Part shown: positions 35,789 through 43,530 of the stretch, one piece after another
Numbering within the stretch: the stretch's first letter is position 1
Layout: the number at the start of each line of letters is the position of its first letter
Assembly (NCBI GenBank): GCA_041908065.1
Contig: JAYRGC010000050.1
Location: 1 to 64,000 of the forward strand
DNA from: JAYRGC01 sp041908065
GTDB lineage: Bacteria > Pseudomonadota > Alphaproteobacteria > UBA9219
Length of the DNA stretch: 64,000 nucleotides
Direction: 5' to 3'
The notes under the pieces: generated by a model
What the model saw: the letters and a program-made list of their open reading frames with translations, nothing else
What the model was told of the DNA's origin: nothing
Database searches by the model: none
Translations under genes and position numbers: made by a program

Positions 35789-37919
35789 TTACAACAACGC
35801 ATCCGACCAACCGGAACCTCGTTCGCCGCAGGAACTTGCCGCCGAAAGGGATCGTTTGCGCGAAGCGCTGCTGGCGAGGATTGAAGACGTTCTGTTCCAT
35901 TTGTTCCCTGCAGGGCGCGTTCAGGGCAACAAGTTTTTTATCGGCAACGTGCGCGGCGATCCAGGCGACAGCATGGATGTCGATCTCGATGGCCCCAAAG
36001 CCGGCCTTTGGAGCGATTTTGCTGCAAAAGGTGGCGGCGACATCTTTAGCCTCTGGGCAGCGGCCAAAGGGCTGGACGTTAAACGCGACTTTCCCAAAAT
36101 CATCGCTGACATCTCCGCATGGCTTGGCGATGCGCCCGCGCAACAAATCGCGCCGCGATCCAAACCGGCAAAGGCAGCGCCCGTCATTGATACGCTCGGC
36201 CCCTATACGGCAAAATGGGACTATCACGATGCCGACGGCAAGCTGATCGCCTGCGTTTATCGCTACGACACGGCAGGAGGGAAAGAGTTTCGCCCGTGGG
36301 ATGTCAAGACGCGCTCGCACAAAGCGCCGGAGCCGCGCCCGCTTTACAACATCCCCTGCATCCTCTCATCCGACATCGTCATTCTGGTCGAAGGCGAAAA
36401 GTGCGCGGACGCTTTGCTCGGAATGAACCAATGCGCCACCACGGCTATGAACGGCGCAAAGGCGCCTGTTGAGAAAACGGATTGGTCGCCGCTTAAGGGC
36501 AAACAGGTCTTCATCTGGCCGGACAATGACGAGCCGGGCAGCCAATATGCGGAAAACGCGGCGCAGGCGATCTTCGACGCAGGCGCGCGCTCGGTGCACA
36601 TCATCCCGCCGCCGCAGGGCAAACCCAAGGGTTGGGACGCTGCCGATGCGTTCGACGAAGGTTTCGATTGCGAGGGGTTTATCCGCAGCGCCACGAATGC
36701 CTGTTTAAACGTTGCCGACAATTACAGCGTGCGCGAGCTTTTGGCCGACACCAGCCCTATGCCGCCGGACATTATCGCGCCGCGCATCCTGACGCAGGGC
36801 GGTCTTCTGGTCTTCGGCGGCGCGCCCAAGGTCGGCAAAAGCGACTTCATCCTCTGCTGGCTCATTCACATGGCAGCGGGAGTTGAGTTTCTGGGCATGC
36901 GCCCGCCGCGCCGTTTGCGCATATTCATTCTGCAGGCCGAGATCCAATACCATTATTTGCGCGAGCGCATCCGCGAACTGCGCATCGATGCCACCATCGT
37001 CGAAGCCGCGCTCGACAATCTCGTTATCACGCCCCAGTTGAAACTGGTGTTGAACGAGGCTGGTCTCGCCACGGTCGTCAACACCATCCGGCAGAGGTTC
37101 AGTGAAACGCCGCCCGACATCATCGTCATCGACCCCTTGCGCAACGTGTTCGACGGCGGCGAAGGCGAAGCGAGCGAGAACGACAACAACGCCATGCTGT
37201 TTTTTCTGCAAAAACGGATCGAAGCCCTGCGAGACGCCGTCAATCCCGACGCGGGCATCGTCATCGCGCATCACACCAGCAAGATGCCAAAAAAGCTGAT
37301 CGAAGAAGATCCCTTCCGCGCGCTCAGTGGTGCAAACGCCCTGCGCGGTTATTACACGTCGGGGATGCTTCTATTCCGTCCCGATGAAACGCGCGGCGAA
37401 CGCCATCTCTACTTCGAGCTGCGCAACGGCGAGGCCATTCCTTACAAGATCATCGACAAGGCGGGCGGGCAATGGATCGAGATCGACCGCCTTTATCAGC
37501 GCACGACGCAACAAGAGGCAGGAGCCAGGCAAGACGCTGAACGTGAGCGCAAGCACGACGTCATTCTCGAGATCATCGACGAACAAGCGCGGCTCGGCGA
37601 GGCGTTCACCATCAAGCAATTTGCCGAGACCTTTGAGGCCAAGGCGGGGCTCGGCAGCGGTCGCACCATCATGGAGCGCATCTCCGTGCTCGCCACCAAG
37701 GGCTTCATCAAATTCTTCCGCAACGTCGACGACTACGGGCTCAAACCGGCGGAGCGTTCCAAGTACGGCTACATGTGCATCAAGGGCATGGAGTTGCAGA
37801 CCATGAAAGGCCTCGTGCGTGTTCTGCCCACCCATTACAAGGACGAGCACACCGGCTCGTTTCTTCCCGTCGAAAACCCCGACATCTGGATCAATCACGA
37901 AGGAGGAGAAAGGCCATGA
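35778..37919 (+). CDS. Primase-helicase: Toprim plus RepA-type ATPase
   Basis: A 713-residue fusion. Residues about 15-110 form a primase-like N-terminal region (FFIGNVRGDPGD, GLWSDFAAKGGGDIFSLW). A Toprim domain (about 190-300) has VILVEGEKCADAL and FIWPDNDEPG. A RepA/AAA ATPase (about 345-560) has LVFGGAPKVGKSDFILCW, DIIVIDPLRNVFDGG and GIVIAHHTSK. The last 140 residues look like a winged helix plus tail. The GTG at 35778 is chosen because AAAGAGG lies 6 nt upstream. It overlaps the nuclease gene by 11 nt. Confidence 0.87.
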   Translation: MGLDYNNASDQPEPRSPQELAAERDRLREALLARIEDVLFHLFPAGRVQGNKFFIGNVRGDPGDSMDVDLDGPKAGLWSDFAAKGGGDIFSLWAAAKGLDVKRDFPKIIADISAWLGDAPAQQIAPRSKPAKAAPVIDTLGPYTAKWDYHDADGKLIACVYRYDTAGGKEFRPWDVKTRSHKAPEPRPLYNIPCILSSDIVILVEGEKCADALLGMNQCATTAMNGAKAPVEKTDWSPLKGKQVFIWPDNDEPGSQYAENAAQAIFDAGARSVHIIPPPQGKPKGWDAADAFDEGFDCEGFIRSATNACLNVADNYSVRELLADTSPMPPDIIAPRILTQGGLLVFGGAPKVGKSDFILCWLIHMAAGVEFLGMRPPRRLRIFILQAEIQYHYLRERIRELRIDATIVEAALDNLVITPQLKLVLNEAGLATVVNTIRQRFSETPPDIIVIDPLRNVFDGGEGEASENDNNAMLFFLQKRIEALRDAVNPDAGIVIAHHTSKMPKKLIEEDPFRALSGANALRGYYTSGMLLFRPDETRGERHLYFELRNGEAIPYKIIDKAGGQWIEIDRLYQRTTQQEAGARQDAERERKHDVILEIIDEQARLGEAFTIKQFAETFEAKAGLGSGRTIMERISVLATKGFIKFFRNVDDYGLKPAERSKYGYMCIKGMELQTMKGLVRVLPTHYKDEHTGSFLPVENPDIWINHEGGERP

Positions 37920-38260
37920 CAAACCCCGTTTTCCAGAATGCAAAACGTCGTTCGCAGATTGCAGAATCCCGCATTCTGCAATCTGTCCGCATTCTGGTTC
38001 TCAATAAGATCAAGACGTTAAGCCAGATTACAGAATGCAGAATGCAGCTTTCGCATTCTGGCCGCATTCTGGAAAAAGCACCTGTTTCCCCAATATGTTA
38101 TGGCCAGATTACAGAATGCGAACCGGCCCTCTACTACGTAGAGGGGGAAGACACCCTTCGGTGTCTTCCCCTTTCGCTACGTAGGCCACCGCTGCCGACC
38201 GACGCGTGGTTCATCGCAGGACAGTCCTCTCTGAGAACGGAAGGGGCGTGCCATGGCTGA
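37916..38260 (+). CDS. Doubtful small ORF spanning a repeat array
   Basis: A 114-codon frame whose ATG overlaps the primase stop (ATGA) and has GGAGGAGAAAGG upstream, as for its operon neighbours. However, most of its codons are made of the CAGAATGC repeat array and a terminator-like hairpin, and the peptide has no recognisable domain. It may be a short real gene that ran into repeats, or a fortuitous frame. Confidence 0.35.
   Translation: MTNPVFQNAKRRSQIAESRILQSVRILVLNKIKTLSQITECRMQLSHSGRILEKAPVSPICYGQITECEPALYYVEGEDTLRCLPLSLRRPPLPTDAWFIAGQSSLRTEGACHG
37934..38119. repeat. CAGAATGC / GCATTCTG repeat array
   Basis: The exact 8-mer CAGAATGC starts at 37934, 38031, 38038 and 38112, and its complement GCATTCTG at 37971, 37989, 38053 and 38064. 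The 16-mer CCAGATTACAGAATGC occurs twice (38023 and 38104). Several copies face each other as palindromes. It is a plausible protein-binding or replication site. Confidence 0.72.
38144..38171. terminator. Perfect 12-bp hairpin with CTTC loop
   Basis: GGGGAAGACACC (38144-38155) pairs perfectly with GGTGTCTTCCCC (38160-38171) around CTTC, followed by TTTCGC. CTACGTAG sequences flank both sides. It would end or pause the early transcript just before the RuvC-like gene. Confidence 0.6.
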
Positions 38261-38729
38261 TCAAAGGCAAACGATCCTCGCGCTCGATCTCGGCACGCAT
38301 ACGGGATGGGCCTTGCGACAACGCGACGGCGGGATCGCGAGCGGCACGCAGCATTTTGTGCCAAGCCGGTTCGAGGGCGGAGGGATGAGGTTTCTCAGGT
38401 TCAAGCATTGGCTCACCGAGATGAAACAAACGGTTGGCGGGATCGATGCCGTGTATTTCGAGGAAGTCAGGCGGCATGTCGGCGTTGACGCGGCCCATGC
38501 TTACGGAGGCTTTCTCGCGCACCTGACCGCGTGGTGCGAGCATCACTCCATTCCGTATCAAGGCGTTCCTGTCGGCACGATCAAGAAACACGCGACCGGC
38601 AAAGGCAACGGCGACAAGAAGGCCGTCATCGCCGCGATCAAAGCGAGAGGTTTCGATCCCGCCGACGACAACGAAGCAGACGCGCTCGCGTTGCTCGATT
38701 GGGCTTTGAAAAATGGAGGCGCGTCATGA
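38253..38729 (+). CDS. RuvC-like Holliday junction resolvase
   Basis: A 158-residue RNase H-fold nuclease. Acidic catalytic residues are visible in ILALDLGTHTGWA (first Asp), VYFEEVRRHVG (Glu) and the C-terminal DDNEADALALL. A Lys-rich loop VGTIKKHATGKGNGDKK lies before the last helix. This matches phage RuvC-like or crossover-junction endonuclease proteins that resolve recombination intermediates before packaging. It follows the 38144 hairpin. Confidence 0.85.
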   Translation: MADQRQTILALDLGTHTGWALRQRDGGIASGTQHFVPSRFEGGGMRFLRFKHWLTEMKQTVGGIDAVYFEEVRRHVGVDAAHAYGGFLAHLTAWCEHHSIPYQGVPVGTIKKHATGKGNGDKKAVIAAIKARGFDPADDNEADALALLDWALKNGGAS

Positions 38730-38956
38730 GCGGCATGCGTTGGACTCCACGCGGTTTCGGCGGCGAGCGCCCAGACCCTGAACGCGTCAAACGCGAAGGC
38801 TGGAACAGCAAAGGCATTCTCGTCGTCAAGGCCGACGACGACCGCCTTTCCTGGCCAGAGCGAGAGTTGATTCAGCAACTCGGCGAGAAACTTTACGGCA
38901 AACCCCGTGTCGTAGCACGGGGCAAACGCAAAACGGAAGGAGCGCGGCATGACTGA
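38726..38956 (+). CDS. Small phage protein, unknown function
   Basis: A 76-residue basic protein (RWTPRGFGGERPDPERVKRE, then DDDRLSWPERELIQQLGEKLYGKPR). TGGAGG lies 6 nt before the ATG, and the gene overlaps both neighbours (4 nt and 8 nt), supporting translation. No family recognised. Confidence 0.6.
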   Translation: MSGMRWTPRGFGGERPDPERVKREGWNSKGILVVKADDDRLSWPERELIQQLGEKLYGKPRVVARGKRKTEGARHD

Positions 38957-39383
38957 GAAATGGACCGCATCGCTGGTCGAAGAACGTCTTGTCGAGGCGG
39001 CGGACATTTTGAAACGCATGCCGCCCGTCAAGGTGCGCGGGTATTTCAATGTCTGGCCGACCATCGTCCACGACTTCGGCGATCTAGTTGGGCAAGAACC
39101 GCCACGCCTCAAGCGTCCGTATCCCTCCGCCGCTGCGATCAGCCGCATGGAAGAAACGCTTGGCTGGACGATTGGGCTTGATCCTGTCGACGCTAAGATC
39201 GTGTGGCTTCGGGCTTACGGCATGCGCTGGAAAGACGTGTGCTGGCGGGTCGGTTTGAACCGTTCGACCGTCGGTCAGCACTGGTTTTACGGTCTCTGCA
39301 TCATCGCATGGCGGCTTAACGGTCGCAGGTTTAAGCAAAAGCCTTCGTACCGCAGCGTGCTTGCGCTAATCAGCAAGTCGTAA
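38949..39383 (+). CDS. DUF6362-like phage protein
   Basis: A 144-residue protein with VRGYFNVWPTIVHDFGDLVG near residue 28, a PSAAAISRMEETLGW segment, and a sigma-region-4-like HTH WLRAYGMRWKDVCWRVGLNR followed by STVGQHWFYGLCIIAWRLNGR. Such DUF6362 proteins often end early operons of alphaproteobacterial prophages and may regulate late transcription. This last point is inferred from the HTH. Confidence 0.72.
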   Translation: MTEKWTASLVEERLVEAADILKRMPPVKVRGYFNVWPTIVHDFGDLVGQEPPRLKRPYPSAAAISRMEETLGWTIGLDPVDAKIVWLRAYGMRWKDVCWRVGLNRSTVGQHWFYGLCIIAWRLNGRRFKQKPSYRSVLALISKS

Positions 39384-39400
39384 TCGTGATGGCTGGATAA

Positions 39401-39423
39401 AAAAGTGTCTGCCGGACACTTTT
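39401..39423. terminator. Bidirectional terminator hairpin
   Basis: AAAAGTGTC (39401-39409) pairs with GACACTTTT (39415-39423) around TGCCG, with an A-run before and T-run within the stem. It lies 17 nt after the DUF6362 stop and probably ends the early operon. Confidence 0.75.
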
Positions 39424-39522
39424 CTATGATACAAAAACGCAAGAATTCTGGTAGTTCTTAATCATGATCGGGAGAGGCACGAGCGGGCAATGCGGCTCTG
39501 ATGGATCATGTTACACCGTCCG

Positions 39523-39839
39523 ACATCATCGCACAGTATCCAACATTTTTGCACAGTATCCGAGGTTTTTCGAACAGCACCCGACATCATCTCACATCAT
39601 CGCACAGTATCCGACATCATGCGGAGAGGATCGCCTCTTTCAGCAATTATAGGACGCTTTCGGCAAGGAAAATGCATCGAAAATTGCTACATCATCGCAA
39701 CATCATCTGACACCATTCAACACTATCGAACATCATCCGACATCGTTCGACATGACCTCACATGAACGCACATCATCGCACATGATCTCGCATGAACGTG
39801 CATCACCTCACATGATCGAACATCATCTCAGATGATCGC
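39523..39839. repeat. Decamer array with exact 10-bp period (about 25 units)
   Basis: Units follow a degenerate consensus ACATCATCGC. A first run of 10 units spans 39523-39623, and a second run of 15 units spans 39689-39839, with only one 11-bp unit in each run. The 65-bp gap between them has no units. The period is not a multiple of three, so it is not coding. After the array, 39840-40039 holds a hairpin (CCCGCCGCA at 39911 with TGCGGGCGGG at 39927) and no gene. Confidence 0.85.
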
Positions 39840-40039
39840 GGTAGGCTTGGCCGCCCAACCACAACGAACGCAGGCAGGCCGTCCATCCCTTTGAAATATA
39901 AAAGGTACTTCCCGCCGCACAACGTATGCGGGCGGGCGAGGCGCGGGCCTTCGCTAGCGACTGAAATCTAAAACGGGTTACAGGGGCGGTTACAGTTACA
40001 GCCCTCATCCCTGCCAAAAAAACGACATCGAGGTTCTGA

Positions 40040-41413
40040 TTGAATGGTCTGGCTCTATCTGCCGCCGGAGGCGATCACGCATGCCCAAACGAAGTGCGCG
40101 CGCTGTTCGGCCTCTCGCTCTGCGCGGGCGCAGGCGGGCTCGACCTCGGCCTTCATCTTGCCGTGTCCGGATATCGTACTGTTTGTTACGTCGAGCGGGA
40201 AAGCTATGCCGCATCCACTCTCGTGGCGCGGATGGAAGACGAGGCCTTGGATTGCGCGCCTGTCTGGGACGACGTTACCAACTTCAACGGCAAAGCGTGG
40301 CGCGGTGTGGTGGATATCGTCCATGGCGGCTATCCATGCCAGCCGTTTTCCGTGGCGGGGCGCAAGCTCGGCGACAAAGACCCGCGCCACCTCTGGCCGC
40401 ACATCGCGCGGATCGTCCGTGAAGTCAAACCGCCTGTCTGTTTCTTCGAAAACGTCGGCGGACATTTACGATTGGGGTTTGAACAGGTCGCAGATGACCT
40501 TCGAGCAATGGGTTACCGCGTTAAGGCAGGCTTGTTTACGGCGGCAGAAGTCGGCGCGCCTCACAAACGCGAACGGCTGTTCATCCTGGCCTACTGCGAG
40601 GGTTTCTTCGGCGAACGAGGCTTCGCGCAAAGAGATCTTGGCTGGGAACCCAAAATATCGCTTGGAGGTGAGCGCGCAGCTTTGGCTCACGCCGCGCGCG
40701 CAGGAGACGACGGAAAAGCAGGAAAGCTTCATAAAGCGCAACGGCGACAGGACAGGACGATGCTTCGGCTCCCTGACGGCGCAATCGACGTTATGGCCGA
40801 CCGCGACGGCAACGGACTCGCTCGTTCAGCGTGCCAGACCGCCAGAGAAAATGATCCGCAAGGACGGAAGAAACGTCCTTCGCACGCCGAGCCTTGCGGA
40901 GACGGTGCTGCAGCCGAAGGGCTTTCCGTACACGAAGCAGGATTTGCAAAAGGCAAAAAGCGGCGGCAGATACCGAACGGCAAAAACGCAATGGCCAACG
41001 CCGCGCGCGCAGGAACCGGGGAGTACCAGTTCGGATCACGGGATCAGTTTGACGGAGGCCAGCAAAACGTGGCCGACGCCTCGTGCATGCTCGGGCAAAA
41101 GATCAAGCGGCATGAACAGGACGGAGCTTGTGGGAGCGTGGGCGACGCCAACGACACGCGACTGGAAGGACGGCGCGGCGACGGCGGATGTGAAGACCAA
41201 CTGTCTGCTTGGCCGCCAAGCCCCACGCAGCATGGCGAATGGGAGCGCGTTCCCGCTGACCTTAAACCCGCGATTTGTCGAATGGCTGATGGGCTGGCCA
41301 GTCAACTGGACTGCCGCGTCGACCGACTCCGCCTTTGCGGCAACGGCGTGGTGCCGTTGGTCGCGGCTTATGCGTTTTGCACTCTGGCAACTGAAGCTAT
41401 CAAAGAAAACTGA
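40040..41413 (+). CDS. DNA (cytosine-5) methyltransferase
   Basis: A 457-residue C5 methyltransferase. Motif I is FGLSLCAGAGGLDLGLHLA, motif IV is VHGGYPCQPFSVAGRK with the catalytic Cys, motif VI is VCFFENVGGH, and motif VIII is AAEVGAPHKRERLFILA. The variable recognition region has VADA-type repeats, and motif X is RLCGNGVVPLVAAYAF. A TTG start at 40040 fits GAGG 6 nt upstream. The 3' two thirds overlaps a second open frame (40494-41423) with its own conserved pattern. Target sequence is unknown. Confidence 0.85.
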   Translation: MNGLALSAAGGDHACPNEVRALFGLSLCAGAGGLDLGLHLAVSGYRTVCYVERESYAASTLVARMEDEALDCAPVWDDVTNFNGKAWRGVVDIVHGGYPCQPFSVAGRKLGDKDPRHLWPHIARIVREVKPPVCFFENVGGHLRLGFEQVADDLRAMGYRVKAGLFTAAEVGAPHKRERLFILAYCEGFFGERGFAQRDLGWEPKISLGGERAALAHAARAGDDGKAGKLHKAQRRQDRTMLRLPDGAIDVMADRDGNGLARSACQTARENDPQGRKKRPSHAEPCGDGAAAEGLSVHEAGFAKGKKRRQIPNGKNAMANAARAGTGEYQFGSRDQFDGGQQNVADASCMLGQKIKRHEQDGACGSVGDANDTRLEGRRGDGGCEDQLSAWPPSPTQHGEWERVPADLKPAICRMADGLASQLDCRVDRLRLCGNGVVPLVAAYAFCTLATEAIKEN

Positions 41414-41423
41414 AACCCTATGA
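40494..41423 (+). CDS. Overlapping WPTP-motif phage protein nested in the methyltransferase gene
   Basis: A 309-codon frame, +1 relative to the methyltransferase, starting MTFEQWVTALRQACLRRQKS and then NGCSSWPT. It contains the tryptophan-centred motifs LWLTPRAQE, LWPTATATD, QWPTPRAQE, TWPTPRAC and WATPTTRDW, and ends with LNPRFVEWLMGWPVNW then LMRFALWQL. From memory, phage proteins with this start, these motifs and this end exist. The stop overlaps the next ATG as ATGA, the pattern of this operon. The frame is open further upstream, but that part has no such motifs. Function unknown. Confidence 0.55.
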   Translation: MTFEQWVTALRQACLRRQKSARLTNANGCSSWPTARVSSANEASRKEILAGNPKYRLEVSAQLWLTPRAQETTEKQESFIKRNGDRTGRCFGSLTAQSTLWPTATATDSLVQRARPPEKMIRKDGRNVLRTPSLAETVLQPKGFPYTKQDLQKAKSGGRYRTAKTQWPTPRAQEPGSTSSDHGISLTEASKTWPTPRACSGKRSSGMNRTELVGAWATPTTRDWKDGAATADVKTNCLLGRQAPRSMANGSAFPLTLNPRFVEWLMGWPVNWTAASTDSAFAATAWCRWSRLMRFALWQLKLSKKTETL

Positions 41424-42643
41424 CAGAAACGAACACGAAAATGGCCGAACGGATTGAGCTTTGGCCGCTGGATCGGCTTGTGCCCTATGACCGAAATCCG
41501 CGCACGCATTCGGAGGAACAAATCAGTCAGATCGCGGCCAGCATTGTCGAGTTCGGGTTTCTCAATCCCATTCTGGTCGATACGGCAGCGGGGATCATTG
41601 CAGGGCATGGCCGCCTTCAGGCGGCAAAACAACTAGGCCTGACGCAAGTCCCCGTCGTCGTTCTCGATCATCTGAGCGAAGCGCAAAAACGCGCTTACGT
41701 CATCGCGGATAACAAGCTGGCGCTTAATGCCGGTTGGGACGACGATCTTTTGCGTGATGAATTGGCGGCCTTGGGGGAAGACGGGTTCGACGTTTCGCTC
41801 ACTGGCTTTTCGGATGAGGAGCTTGCCGATCTGTTGGAGGATGACGGCGCGGCTGGGAATACAGACGAAGACGCTGTTCCGGAAGCCCCCGTCGATCCCG
41901 TCACCAAGGTGGGCGATGTTTATGTTCTTGGCGATCATCGTTTGCTCTGCGGCGATAGCACTGTGCTCGCAAATGTCGAGAAAGTTCTCGATGGCGCGCT
42001 GGCCGATATGGTATTTACGGATCCGCCCTACAATGTGAATTATTCAAATAGCCCCAAGGACAAAATGCGCGGCAACAACCGCGCCATCATGAACGACAAT
42101 CTCGGCGATGGATTTGAGAAGTTTCTGTACGACGCTTGCGTCAATATGATCGCAGTCTGCAAGGGCGCGATTTACGTCTGCATGTCCTCAAGCGAACTGC
42201 ACACGCTTCAAAAAGCGTTTGTAGCTGCGGGCGGTAAATGGTCGACTTTCGTCATTTGGGCCAAGAACACGTTTACGCTGGGGCGCTCGGACTATCAACG
42301 CCAGTACGAGCCTATCCTCTACGGTTGGAAGCAAGGCGCGGATCATTTCTGGTGCGGCGCGCGCGATCAGGGCGACGTTTGGTTTGTGAACAAGCCAACG
42401 AAGAACGATCTGCACCCGACCATGAAGCCTGTCGAGCTTGTCGAACGCGCCGTCCGCAACAGCAGCAAGAGCCGCGATATCGTCTTGGATTGCTTCGGCG
42501 GCTCCGGCAGCACGCTCATCGCTTGCGAAAAAACAGGCCGTCAGGCGCGCTTAATCGAATTGGATCCCAAATACTGCGACGTGATCGTCCAGCGTTGGGA
42601 GGAGTTTACGGGCAAAAAAGCTGAATTAATCTCGCAACCTTAA
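41420..42643 (+). CDS. ParB-N domain fused to DNA N4/N6 methyltransferase
   Basis: A 407-residue fusion. The N-terminal ParB/Spo0J-like domain (about 10-105) has LVPYDRNPRTHSEEQI and AGHGRLQAAKQLG. The methylase domain (about 160-400) has motif IV TDPPYNVNY before the SAM-binding CFGGSGSTLIACE, the beta-class order. TMKPVELVERAVRNSS is also typical. It would methylate adenine (or cytosine N4) in phage DNA, perhaps against host restriction. It starts at the ATGA shared with the WPTP frame. Confidence 0.9.
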   Translation: MTETNTKMAERIELWPLDRLVPYDRNPRTHSEEQISQIAASIVEFGFLNPILVDTAAGIIAGHGRLQAAKQLGLTQVPVVVLDHLSEAQKRAYVIADNKLALNAGWDDDLLRDELAALGEDGFDVSLTGFSDEELADLLEDDGAAGNTDEDAVPEAPVDPVTKVGDVYVLGDHRLLCGDSTVLANVEKVLDGALADMVFTDPPYNVNYSNSPKDKMRGNNRAIMNDNLGDGFEKFLYDACVNMIAVCKGAIYVCMSSSELHTLQKAFVAAGGKWSTFVIWAKNTFTLGRSDYQRQYEPILYGWKQGADHFWCGARDQGDVWFVNKPTKNDLHPTMKPVELVERAVRNSSKSRDIVLDCFGGSGSTLIACEKTGRQARLIELDPKYCDVIVQRWEEFTGKKAELISQP

Positions 42644-42867
42644 TCTCGGTAGAGGTGCAACGACAGCGCGGCCTTAAAAAGGGCTTCGGCATCGGGAAGA
42701 ATTTTTTCGAGACCCAAGGCCGTGCCGATGGCCTCGTTTTGTTTGCCGTTGGTCATGGCTGTGCTGGCCTCTTGCGCCAGCCGCGCGGCTTCGTTCAAAC
42801 GCTCCGTGAGCGCGGCAAGATTGGCGGCGACGGCGTTGGTGATTACGTTATTGGACTTGCCGGACAT
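42640..42867 (-). CDS. Small hypothetical phage protein
   Basis: A 75-residue, Ala-rich helical protein (AVAANLAALTERLNEAARLAQEAS) without known domains. GGAGG lies 5 nt before the ATG at 42867, and a promoter-like element shared with two other prophage sites lies just upstream (42902-42931). It is convergent with the methylase gene and overlaps its stop by 4 nt. Confidence 0.65.
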   Translation of the reverse strand: MSGKSNNVITNAVAANLAALTERLNEAARLAQEASTAMTNGKQNEAIGTALGLEKILPDAEALFKAALSLHLYRD

Positions 42868-42901
42868 GCGAACCTCCGTTGTTTGGCGCTGATCATAGGG
42901 G

Positions 42902-42931
42902 TATGAACGCTCTTCTTCGCAAGATTATCAA
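42902..42931 (-). promoter_or_regulatory. Prophage promoter element P1
   Basis: On the minus strand TTGATA, 18 nt, TTCATA. Over 34 bases it shares AGTTGATAAT and AGAGCGTT at the same spacing with P3 (63741-63770) and, more weakly, with P2. It would drive the small gene at 42640-42867. Confidence 0.55.
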
Positions 42932-42953
42932 CTCAATTCGGGATCATCGTAGT

Positions 42954-42996
42954 GCGAAGAAAAGCGTCGAACGATCATTTGATAATCGTTCGACGC
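42954..42996 (-). terminator. Rho-independent terminator of the DUF3489 gene
   Basis: GCGTCGAACGAT (42964-42975) pairs perfectly over 12 bp with ATCGTTCGACGC (42985-42996), and on the minus strand TTTTCTT follows. It begins 12 nt after the DUF3489 stop. Confidence 0.8.
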
Positions 42997-43008
42997 GGGT
43001 TGATCATT

Positions 43009-43413
43009 TCATTGCTCCGGTTTGGTAATCTTGTAGATGCGTTTGCCGTCTTTCGGCTTGTCGGAAACGATATGGTAACCGCGTTTCTTTTTGAGCGCAT
43101 GCGAGATCGCGGCGCGTGCCGTGTGCTTTTGCCAGCCCGTGACGGCGATAATCTCATCGAGCGTCGCGCCCTCGGGTCGCTTCAAAAGCTCGCTGATGCG
43201 CACGAGTTTTGTTAAACGTCCTTCGGGCTCTGGCGTTTTTGCATCCGGCTTCATCGCCGCGACGGCGGCAAGGCCGGCCTGCATGGGCTTGGAGAGTTTG
43301 CTTTCGTCAAGCGGTTTACTCGCCTTGGCCGAACCGTTGGCTTTGGCCTTGACGGGAGCTTTGACGATGGTCTTTGGCTGGGATTTGGCGGTTTTGCTTG
43401 GTTTTTTGGACAT
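43009..43413 (-). CDS. DUF3489 family protein
   Basis: A 134-residue protein. The first 60 residues are Lys/Ala-rich (MSKKPSKTAKSQPKTIVKAP), and the C-terminal half is a winged-helix DUF3489 domain: RISELLKRPEGATLDEIIA, then TGWQKHTARAAISHALKKKRG and the ending KDGKRIYKI. Such proteins are probably DNA-binding regulators found in phages and plasmids. GGAGG lies about 10 nt before the ATG. Promoter-like P2 lies upstream and a strong terminator downstream. Confidence 0.8.
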   Translation of the reverse strand: MSKKPSKTAKSQPKTIVKAPVKAKANGSAKASKPLDESKLSKPMQAGLAAVAAMKPDAKTPEPEGRLTKLVRISELLKRPEGATLDEIIAVTGWQKHTARAAISHALKKKRGYHIVSDKPKDGKRIYKITKPEQ

Positions 43414-43437
43414 GGTTTGTGTCCTCCTTTCGTAAGC

Positions 43438-43467
43438 CATGAACGCTTCATTCGCGGCACTTATCCA
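43438..43467 (-). promoter_or_regulatory. Prophage promoter element P2
   Basis: On the minus strand TGGATA, 18 nt, TTCATG, within AGTGGATAAG and GAAGCGTT at the same spacing as P1 and P3. TTATCCACTCAATT here also matches TTATCAACTCAATT at P1. It would drive DUF3489. Confidence 0.45.
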
Positions 43468-43530
43468 CTCAATTATGAGCAATCCGATGGCTTTCTTCGG
43501 CCCGATTGGATCATCAAATGACACGAAACC

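Noticed and set aside
39464..39765. Several short plus-strand ORFs through the decamer array
   Set aside because: A 10-bp period keeps stops away in several frames at once; the peptides are low-complexity echoes of the repeat.
39523..39839. CRISPR array
   Set aside because: Units are 10 bp, contiguous and without spacers. The arrays at 30458-30838 and 37934-38119 also lack regular spacers and there are no cas genes (the Cas4-like nuclease sits in a phage recombination operon).
40044..40493. Upstream part of the +1 frame over the methyltransferase N terminus
   Set aside because: It is open, but shows no recognisable motif; here it looks like a normal by-product of the methyltransferase codons. 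Only the part from 40494 is proposed as a gene.
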